Assembly: GCF_902491285.1 (NCBI RefSeq)
Contig: NZ_CABUHK010000042.1
Span: 1 to 47,832 of the forward strand
Length of the DNA: 47,832 nucleotides
Reading direction: 5' to 3'
Source of the DNA: an uncultured Bacteroides sp.
GTDB lineage: Bacteria; Bacteroidota; Bacteroidia; Bacteroidales; Bacteroidaceae
Shown here one piece after another: positions 42,801 through 47,832 of this stretch; position 1 is the stretch's first letter, and every line of letters begins with the position of its first letter. The notes under the pieces are model-generated. The model was not told the origin of the DNA. It ran no database searches and saw only the letters and a list, made by a program, of their open reading frames with translations. The position numbers were made by a program, and so were the translations under genes.

Positions 42801-44244
42801 AAAGGGTATCGCTCTTGCCAAACAAACGATTGAAACGTATAAACAACGTCACAACGATTCCATACCACGCAAGGTGAGCTATACTTTATGGTCATCCGAA
42901 TTTATCGAAACCGGGGGTGCTACTATCGCGCAAGTTCTTTATATGTTGGGCGTAGAGCCTGTACGTGATGCTTTCGGTCGTGTCAGTGACTTGAAGTTGA
43001 TTCCTTCCGCAGAGTTGGGACGCCCGCGTATTGATGTAGTAGTGCAGACTTCCGGACAACTCCGCGACCTTGCCGCTTCCCGCCTGTTCCTAATCAACCG
43101 GGCAGTGGAAATGGCTGCCGCTGCCAAAGACGACACGTATGAGAATCAAGTAGCAGCCAGCGTGACAGAGGCCGAACGTGTATTGACGGAAAAAGGATTA
43201 AGCCCGAAAGATGCCCGCGAAATATCTACATTCCGTGTATTCGGCGGAGCCAACGGTTCGTATGGTTCGGGTATTCAGGAAATGGTGGAAGCCGGTGACC
43301 GCTGGGAGAACGAATCGGAAATTGCCGCAACTTATCTCAACAATATGGGAGCTTACTATGGCAATGAGAAGAATTGGGAAGTCTTTCAGAAATTTGCTTT
43401 CGAAGCTGCGTTAACCCGTACAGATGTGGTGGTACAGCCCCGTCAAAGCAATACATGGGGAGCGTTAAGCCTCGACCACGTTTATGAGTTTATGGGTGGA
43501 ATGAACCTTGCCGTGCGCAATGTGACCGGCAAAGACCCGGATGCTTATCTCAGTGATTACCGCAACCGCAACAATATGAAGATGCAGGAGCTTAAAGAAG
43601 CTGTCGGAGTGGAAAGCCGTACAACAATCCTGAATCCTGCCTATATCAAAGAAAAGATGAAAGGCGGAGCTTCCTCAGCCAGTGAATTTGCGGAAGTTAT
43701 CACGAATACCTATGGATGGAATGTGATGAAACCTGCTGCTATCGACAAAGAGCTTTGGGATAATATCTATAATGTATATGTAAAGGATGAGCTCAACCTG
43801 GGAGTAAAGAAATACTTCGAACAGCAGAATCCTGCCGCCCTGGAAGAAATGACAGCCGTCATGCTGGAAAGCGTCCGCAAAGGATTGTGGAAAGCAAGCG
43901 AGGAACAAGTAGCAGAGCTAAGCAAGCTACATACGGAAATAGTGAACACCTATCGCCCGTCCTGTTCGGGATTTGTTTGTGACAATGCGAAGCTCCGCGA
44001 TTTTATCGCTTCAAAATCCAACGCGCAAACAGCCGCACAATATAAAGAGAACATTTCTAAAATCCGTGAAGCCAAGACAAGCGGAGAGGATAAAGGAGTG
44101 GTGATGAAAAAAGAAGAGATGAACCAGGCTGCGGAACAGCAGACAAATACATTAAGCAATGTAGCCGTAGGCATTGCTGTTATCATCGTCATGCTCGCTC
44201 TGATACTCTTTGTGCGCAAGCGCCGCAAAAACAGTCAGGTGTAA
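39844..44244 (+). CDS. hmuS: HmuS, CobN/BchH-type chelatase-like protein, membrane anchored
   Basis: This 1466-residue protein is a CobN-family homologue. Unlike true cobaltochelatase it sits in a haem operon; HmuS proteins are proposed or reported to remove iron from haem under anaerobic conditions. It has an N-terminal membrane helix (about 7-24) and a C-terminal one (about 1438-1458, then RKRRKN), so the body is probably periplasmic. CobN signatures include HFGTHGSLEFTPRKQ near 533 and DWPDRLVGAVPHFYIYSIGN. An insert at about 779-899 is rich in Met, Lys and Ala (MMAMMMAA, KKMGADMDPKKAMEMAKSMG) and separates two conserved halves. Cobalamin synthesis genes are absent nearby. Confidence 0.93.
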   Translation: MKKKSKIILGVCIVAAVLIGISIWNAWFSATKIAFVNFQTIQQGSISKANDNSSIKLSEVSLDNLDRLTGYDMVFVNGMGLRIVEEQRQQIQQAADKGVPVYTSMATNPANNICNLDSVQQNLIRGYLSNGGKTNYRNMLNYIRKVIDGKASSVPEVEDPAERPSDMLYHAGLTNPDDELEFLTVADYEKFTKENNLYKEGAKKIMITGQMADATGLIKALEKEGYNVYPVQSMTRFMSFIDKIEPDAIINMAHGRMGDKMVDYLKEKNILLFAPLTINSLVDEWEKDPMGMAGGFMSQSIVTPEIDGAVRPFALFAQYEDEEGLRHSYAVPERLKTFVSTINNYLNLNTKANNEKKVAIYYYKGPGQNALTAAGMEVVPSLYNLLVRMKQEGYNVSNLPANAEELGRMIQAQGAVFNTYAEGAFNDFMQNGHPELITKEQYESWVKESLRPEKYKEVVDAFGEFPGNYMVTPDGKLGIARLQFGNVVLLPQNAAGSGDNSFQVVHGTDMAPPHTYIASYLWMQHGFKADALIHFGTHGSLEFTPRKQVALCSNDWPDRLVGAVPHFYIYSIGNVGEGMMAKRRSYATLQSYLTPPFLESSVRGIYRELMEKIKIYNNSQKENKDQESLAVKTLTVKMGIHRDLGLDSIAGKPYSEDEIARVENFAEELATEKITGQLYTMGVPYEPERITSSVYAMATEPIAYSLLALDKQRGKATEAVSKHRSLFTQQYLSPARSLVEKLMTNPALATDELICRTAGITPQELAKARQIEADRNAPKGMMAMMMAATAKKDNAEKGNAGNGHPAMAGKGKSPHGKMPEGMKEAMKKMGADMDPKKAMEMAKSMGASPEALKKMEAGMKANKEKEEAANTSGKPETATEKKEKPQGMAAMMAAMGQAPKEYNKEEVEFALAVSEVERTIKNVNNYKNALLTSPEKELGSLINALDGGYTAPTPGGDPIANPNALPTGRNMYAINAEATPTESAWEKGIALAKQTIETYKQRHNDSIPRKVSYTLWSSEFIETGGATIAQVLYMLGVEPVRDAFGRVSDLKLIPSAELGRPRIDVVVQTSGQLRDLAASRLFLINRAVEMAAAAKDDTYENQVAASVTEAERVLTEKGLSPKDAREISTFRVFGGANGSYGSGIQEMVEAGDRWENESEIAATYLNNMGAYYGNEKNWEVFQKFAFEAALTRTDVVVQPRQSNTWGALSLDHVYEFMGGMNLAVRNVTGKDPDAYLSDYRNRNNMKMQELKEAVGVESRTTILNPAYIKEKMKGGASSASEFAEVITNTYGWNVMKPAAIDKELWDNIYNVYVKDELNLGVKKYFEQQNPAALEEMTAVMLESVRKGLWKASEEQVAELSKLHTEIVNTYRPSCSGFVCDNAKLRDFIASKSNAQTAAQYKENISKIREAKTSGEDKGVVMKKEEMNQAAEQQTNTLSNVAVGIAVIIVMLALILFVRKRRKNSQV

Positions 44245-44296
44245 ATCAGGAACCGGTAATTTAGAATTTGTAATCAGTAACTTGTAATTAACAATA

Positions 44297-44995
44297 ATGG
44301 ATACAGTTGTCCTTGTACTTATGCTTCTTACAGCATTCAATTTTCTGTTGAAGCAAACGTTTTGGAAAGCAATAGCGGTGGGTGCTATCGCTGCTGTCTG
44401 CGCTGTGTTTGCCGGATTGATGTGGCCGTATGCCATCGAGCAATCGAAATCACAGATAGCCAACTGGCTCGGCAACCAGCCCTTGATGCTGGATACCTCT
44501 GTGATTCTGAGTATCGAAGTCTGCATACAAATGGCTTATGCCATGCTGGCTGTTCACGTAGCCAATGATTATCCGGTCAAGCCGCGCATGATAGTGATGT
44601 ACCGCTTTCTCCGTTGGTTTCCGGGATTATTGATTTTCCCGGTTTTATTCAGCGGATTGGTATATCTCATCTTTGCATTTCCCGGCACTTCTTTTCAAAC
44701 GATAGCCTGGAGTTACGCCGCCTTTATCCTGGTAGTGATACCCTGCGGAAGATACCTGTTGCTTTATCTCCTTCCGGAGAAGGAACTGCGGCTGGAACTT
44801 TTCTTCCTGACCAATGCACTGGTAGCCATACTGGGCATCGTTGCAACCGTCAATGGAAAAACGTCGGCAGCAGGTGTCAGCGAAATAGACTGGAAAGCGT
44901 TGTTGGGCGTGATAGCTATCGCATTGGCCGGTGGAGTCTTAGGACTCTTCTGGTGGAATATCCGAAGCAGGCGAAAAGAAAAAAGCATGAAATAA
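44297..44995 (+). CDS. hmuT: HmuT, haem-operon inner-membrane protein
   Basis: This 232-residue protein has about six membrane helices with a Pro/Trp-rich middle (MYRFLRWFPGLLIFP near 100-114) and a basic C-terminus (RSRRKEKSMK). I recognise it by position: in P. gingivalis the order is hmuY-R-S-T-U-V. It has no transport-family motif that I can name. It may anchor or couple HmuS to the following ExbB-like channel. Confidence 0.75.
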   Translation: MDTVVLVLMLLTAFNFLLKQTFWKAIAVGAIAAVCAVFAGLMWPYAIEQSKSQIANWLGNQPLMLDTSVILSIEVCIQMAYAMLAVHVANDYPVKPRMIVMYRFLRWFPGLLIFPVLFSGLVYLIFAFPGTSFQTIAWSYAAFILVVIPCGRYLLLYLLPEKELRLELFFLTNALVAILGIVATVNGKTSAAGVSEIDWKALLGVIAIALAGGVLGLFWWNIRSRRKEKSMK

Positions 44996-45028
44996 ATAAA
45001 GAAATAACTTATTAAATAATCAACAACA

Positions 45029-45643
45029 ATGAACTACATATCAGATATATTGTATTGGATTTCAACAGGATTGCTTGTTCCTGTCATCGTGTTATTAATC
45101 ATCCTTTTCTGCCGGGCTATATTACTTGCCGGCAGTTTCTACGGCCAGTATTTATCCATCCGTAAGACAGAAGCCCTGCTCCGCAACGAGCTGGGGAAAT
45201 TAACTCCGGATACTGTCGGGGATTTAAGTTCCAAACTGCCGGAGAAATCCCGTTCACTTGTCATCATGTACATGCGTCAGGTGCTGGATGCCCGTGATAC
45301 TCCCGCGCAGGTACAACGTCTGCTTGCCAACTTTGAGATTGCAGCCGACAAAGACCTTGCTATCTCTAAAACGTTGACGAAGCTCGGGCCAATCTTAGGA
45401 TTGATGGGCACATTGATTCCAATGGGCCCCGCCCTCGCCGGACTGGCAAGCGGTGATATCGCTTCGATGGCTTACAATATGCAGATAGCCTTTGCAACGA
45501 CCGTAGTCGGACTGGTGGCAGGCGCAGTAGGTTTCCTCACGCAGCAGGTAAAACAACGTTGGTACTTGCAGGATATGACCAACCTTGAATTTATCTCCGA
45601 GTTACTCAATGAAAAACGAAACAATAAAACCACAGAGAAATGA
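45029..45643 (+). CDS. hmuU: HmuU, MotA/TolQ/ExbB-type proton channel subunit
   Basis: This 204-residue protein has a first helix (about 10-32), a cytoplasmic loop and two helices (about 118-138 and 150-172) with the family motif KLGPILGLMGTLIPMGPAL and FATTVVGLVAGAVGF. Proteins of this family use proton flow to drive movement in a partner, as ExbB does for TonB. It overlaps hmuV by 4 bp (ATGA), so they are made together. It probably energises HmuR or HmuS function locally (inference). Confidence 0.88.
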   Translation: MNYISDILYWISTGLLVPVIVLLIILFCRAILLAGSFYGQYLSIRKTEALLRNELGKLTPDTVGDLSSKLPEKSRSLVIMYMRQVLDARDTPAQVQRLLANFEIAADKDLAISKTLTKLGPILGLMGTLIPMGPALAGLASGDIASMAYNMQIAFATTVVGLVAGAVGFLTQQVKQRWYLQDMTNLEFISELLNEKRNNKTTEK

Positions 45644-45966
45644 AACACAACTTATTACGAAAAGAAGACGATGCCGACCCTATCAGCGTAGTATCCAATT
45701 TGTTCGATGTTGCTATGGTTTTCGCTGTCGCCTTGATGGTGGCTCTTGTCAGCCGGTATAACATGACAGAAGTGTTTTCGCAGGAAGACTTCACAATGGT
45801 GAAGAATCCCGGCAAGGAGAACATGGAAATCATCACCAAGGAAGGAGAAAAAATAAACCGCTACACCCCGTCCGAAGACCAGGACAAGAAAGAAGGAAAA
45901 CGAGGCAAGAAGGTAGGCATTGCCTACGAACTGGATAACGGGGAAATCATCTACGTACCGGAATAA
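45640..45966 (+). CDS. hmuV: HmuV, DUF2149 protein, ExbD/MotB-like partner
   Basis: This 108-residue protein has one helix near residues 19-41 (VSNLFDVAMVFAVALMVAL) and a periplasmic tail with Lys/Glu-rich segments ending GEIIYVPE. DUF2149 proteins pair with MotA/ExbB homologues next to CobN-like genes. The single helix with a conserved Asp at its start (LFD) is laid out like ExbD or MotB, where an Asp takes the proton. Last gene of the operon. Confidence 0.88.
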   Translation: MKHNLLRKEDDADPISVVSNLFDVAMVFAVALMVALVSRYNMTEVFSQEDFTMVKNPGKENMEIITKEGEKINRYTPSEDQDKKEGKRGKKVGIAYELDNGEIIYVPE

Positions 45967-45983
45967 TCAACCGACATATTCAC

Positions 45984-46130
45984 GGATAATATGCACGCAT
46001 ATTATCCATAAAACAAGCCACCGAAATGAGTCACTCATTCCGATGGCTTATCCCCTTTAAACACCTTTAAACAAAATGAAAATATGCCTCATTTACTAAC
46101 TAAACTAACTAACCCTTCGAGGCATATTTT
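45984..46130. terminator. Three hairpins closing the hmu operon
   Basis: GGATAATATG/CATATTATCC (45984-46007) forms a perfect 10-bp stem, the arms AAGCCACCGAAATGAG and its near-complement form a second (46015-46049, two mismatches), and AAAATATGCCTC/GAGGCATATTTT (46079-46090 with 46119-46130) a third, 12 bp around a 28-nt loop with repeated ACTAACTAA. Together they separate the convergent hmu and aldolase genes. Confidence 0.7.
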
Positions 46131-46135
46131 AAAGA

Positions 46136-46151
46136 GGCTGTCGCATCAGCC
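46136..46151 (-). terminator. Terminator after the aldolase gene
   Basis: On the minus strand GGCTG-ATGCGA-CAGCC is followed by TCTTTAAAAT, 37 bp after the aldolase stop. Confidence 0.65.
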
Positions 46152-46187
46152 CCCTTTCTTATATAGATGGCTCTCGCCCTCTAAATC

Positions 46188-46856
46188 TTATTTACGAGCT
46201 TCAGCGATATAGCCGAGAGCTTCTTCGCATTTTGCAGTTACATAAGCCCAGTCTTCTGCTGCCACTTTATCTTTCGGGAACAGTTTAGAGCCCATACCTA
46301 CGCAGAATACGCCGGCTTTAATCCATGCAGTCAGGTTTTCTTTTGTAGGTTCTACCCCACCGGTCACCATCAGCTTAGACCATGGCATCGGAGCCATCAA
46401 GCCTTTTACGAAGTTTGTTCCGTAAACGTCACCCGGGAATACTTTGCAAAGGTCGCAACCTACTTCCTGAGCGAAACCAACTTCAGATACAGAACCACAA
46501 CCCGGAGTATAAGCTACCGAACGACGGTTACATACCTTAGCAATTTCAGGATTGAACAACGGGCCTACTACGAAGTTAGCACCTAGTTGCAAGTACAGGG
46601 CAGCAGTAGCCGGGTCAACGATAGAACCGATACCAATAGCCATTTCAGGACATTCTTTTGCTGCAAATTTCACGATTTCAGCAAATACTTCCTGTGCGAA
46701 ATCACCACGGTTGGTAAATTCAAAAGCACGAACGCCACCGTCATAACAAGCCTTTACTACTTTCTTTGCAACTTCTACATCTTTGTGATAGAATACAGGA
46801 ACCATTCCTGTAGAGCCGATTTTATTCAATACGGCTATTTTATCGAATTTTGCCAT
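46188..46856 (-). CDS. KDPG/KHG aldolase
   Basis: This enzyme cleaves 2-keto-3-deoxy-6-phosphogluconate to pyruvate and glyceraldehyde 3-phosphate in uronate and gluconate breakdown. It is 222 residues. The Schiff-base Lys lies in [10 protein letters not shown] and the catalytic Glu in AFEFTNRGD near 43-51. The start is taken at ATG 46856, preceded by AATAAG; a frame extending to 46907 adds an unlikely MKKQLIYQF extension. It lies 74 bp after a KDG kinase gene on the same strand, whose product is its substrate. Confidence 0.94.
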   Translation of the reverse strand: MAKFDKIAVLNKIGSTGMVPVFYHKDVEVAKKVVKACYDGGVRAFEFTNRGDFAQEVFAEIVKFAAKECPEMAIGIGSIVDPATAALYLQLGANFVVGPLFNPEIAKVCNRRSVAYTPGCGSVSEVGFAQEVGCDLCKVFPGDVYGTNFVKGLMAPMPWSKLMVTGGVEPTKENLTAWIKAGVFCVGMGSKLFPKDKVAAEDWAYVTAKCEEALGYIAEARK

Positions 46857-46930
46857 CTTATTATTTACTATTTTAAAAATGAATTGGTAAATGAGTTGTT
46901 TTTTCAAACTCTCAACTCTCTATTTTCAGC

Positions 46931-47832
46931 TTATCTTTGTACGCGACCGCTTGCGTCACCACCAGCCAATGCTTCAACTTCTTCTACAGAAACAAGGTTA
47001 AAGTCACCATTGATAGTATGTTTCAAAGCAGATGCAGCCACAGCAAATTCAAGAGCTTCGCCCTGGTTAGGTTTAGTCATCAAACCGTGGATGATACCAC
47101 CGGAGAAAGAGTCACCACCACCTACGCGGTCGATAATCGGGTCGATATCGTAACGTTTTGAGGTATAGAATTCTTCGCCGTTGTAAATCATGGCTTTCCA
47201 GCCGTTGTGAGTAGCAGAGAAAGATTCGCGCAATGTAGAAACCACATATTTGAATCCGAATTCTTTCATCATCTGCTGGAAGATACCTTTGTAGCCTTCA
47301 GCGTCAGTGTGGCCAGCCTCAACATCTGCGTCCGGTTTGAAGCCCAGGCAAAGTTCTGCGTCTTCTTCGTTGCCGATACATACGTCAACAAACTGCATCA
47401 ACGGCTTCATGATAGACTGTGCTTTTTCTTTTGTCCACAGTTTCTTACGGAAGTTCAAGTCAACAGAAACAGTTACACCGTGACGTTTGGCAGCTTCGCA
47501 AGCCAGACGGGTCAGTTCGGCAGCCTTGTCAGAGATGGCCGGAGTGATACCGGACCAGTGGAACCAGTCAGCACCTTCCATGATAGCGTCAAAGTCGAAG
47601 TCAGCAGCGTCGGCCTCAGCAATAGCAGAGTGAGCGCGGTCATAGATAACCTTGCTGGGACGCATAGAAGCACCAGTTTCAAGATAGTAGATACCTACAC
47701 GGTCGCCACCACGAGCAATAAAGTCTGTCTTTACACCATACTTACGCAATGCGTTAACAGCAGACTGTCCGATTTCGTGTTTCGGCAATTTAGTTACGAA
47801 ATAGGCGTCATGTCCGTAGTTGGCACAGCTTA
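46931..47832 (-). CDS. kdgK: 2-keto-3-deoxygluconate kinase, 3' part
   Basis: This is a PfkB-family sugar kinase that phosphorylates KDG to KDPG. The frame stays open through the right edge with ANYGHDAYFVTKLPKHEIGQ, so the real start lies outside the window and TTG 47788 is not the start. Visible are the ATP-site VDLNFRKKLW, GNEEDAEL and the catalytic-loop VGGGDSFSGG, a variant of the usual GAGD. It precedes the KDPG aldolase gene, making a two-step uronate catabolism pair. Confidence 0.93.
   Translation of the reverse strand, partial: SCANYGHDAYFVTKLPKHEIGQSAVNALRKYGVKTDFIARGGDRVGIYYLETGASMRPSKVIYDRAHSAIAEADAADFDFDAIMEGADWFHWSGITPAISDKAAELTRLACEAAKRHGVTVSVDLNFRKKLWTKEKAQSIMKPLMQFVDVCIGNEEDAELCLGFKPDADVEAGHTDAEGYKGIFQQMMKEFGFKYVVSTLRESFSATHNGWKAMIYNGEEFYTSKRYDIDPIIDRVGGGDSFSGGIIHGLMTKPNQGEALEFAVAASALKHTINGDFNLVSVEEVEALAGGDASGRVQR

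Noticed and set aside
39844..44244. CobN as aerobic cobaltochelatase for B12 synthesis
   Set aside because: It is flanked by hmuY, hmuR and the HmuTUV genes, has membrane anchors at both ends, and no cobalamin genes or CobS/CobT are nearby.
46857..46907. Longer KDPG aldolase starting at 46907
   Set aside because: The added residues are Lys/Ile-rich leader sequence and the family starts at MAKFDK.
47786..47788. TTG 47788 as start of the KDG kinase
   Set aside because: The frame continues upstream with typical kinase sequence to the edge of the window.

Overview
This window looks like chromosome of a gut Bacteroides species close to the B. thetaiotaomicron / B. ovatus group. The grounds are a type III glutamine synthetase, an hmuYRSTUV haem operon, SPII lipoproteins with acidic residues after the cysteine, SLC13 and AAE carriers carrying internal TrkA-C domains, and promoters of the Bacteroidetes type (-33 TTTG, about 19 nt, -7 TAnnTTTG) with A-rich leaders in place of strong Shine-Dalgarno sites. 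Species is not resolved. No plasmid, phage or complete insertion sequence is visible.

Layout: (1) 1-4.2 kb, nitrogen assimilation: P-II protein, ammonium channel, GlnN. (2) 4.2-11.4 kb, single genes, mostly on the minus strand: DUF308 membrane protein, LruC-domain lipoprotein, SLC13 carrier, a 0.55 kb AT-rich non-coding stretch with a phased palindrome array, an iron-type alcohol dehydrogenase, and a 46-residue membrane peptide gene. (3) 11.5-18.3 kb, a complete trp operon (trpB-E-G-D-C-F-A) behind a leader peptide with three consecutive Trp codons and a visible 1:2 / 2:3 / 3:4 attenuator. (4) 18.5-19.6 kb, type I asparaginase. (5) 20.0-23.2 kb, a four-gene surface-polysaccharide operon: stand-alone response-regulator receiver, sugar-phosphate transferase with a pseudo-receiver and an acidic insert, a degenerate family-2 glycosyltransferase, and a hexapeptide acyltransferase. 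(6) 23.2-23.75 kb, a gene-free stretch that holds signals for two convergent small RNAs. (7) 23.76-25.06 kb, a RIC-type hemerythrin overlapping a LuxR-type regulator with a pseudo-receiver. (8) 25.3-26.4 kb, stand-alone AICAR transformylase. (9) 26.6-27.8 kb, a graveyard of broken genes (flavodoxin, DUF2023, an unknown fragment, a radical-SAM/SPASM tail) around a 22-bp-phased repeat array. (10) 27.9-34.2 kb, GH20 hexosaminidase, CDF metal transporter, TonB-dependent receptor and a His-rich membrane protein. (11) 34.3-35.9 kb, AAE-family carrier. (12) 36.1-46.0 kb, a calycin-like lipoprotein followed by hmuY-R-S-T-U-V for haem capture, import and probable iron removal. (13) 46.2 kb to the right edge, KDPG aldolase and the 3' part of a KDG kinase gene.

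Working together: the first block senses and assimilates ammonium, the trp operon is predicted to be controlled by ribosome stalling at Trp codons, and the hmu operon joins surface haem capture to an outer-membrane receptor, a large chelatase-like protein and a dedicated ExbB/ExbD-like energising pair. The least-described parts are the receiver/pseudo-receiver polysaccharide operon, the two candidate small RNAs, the hemerythrin-regulator pair, the phased repeat arrays and the methionine-rich insert in HmuS. All functions are read from sequence; none was tested here.
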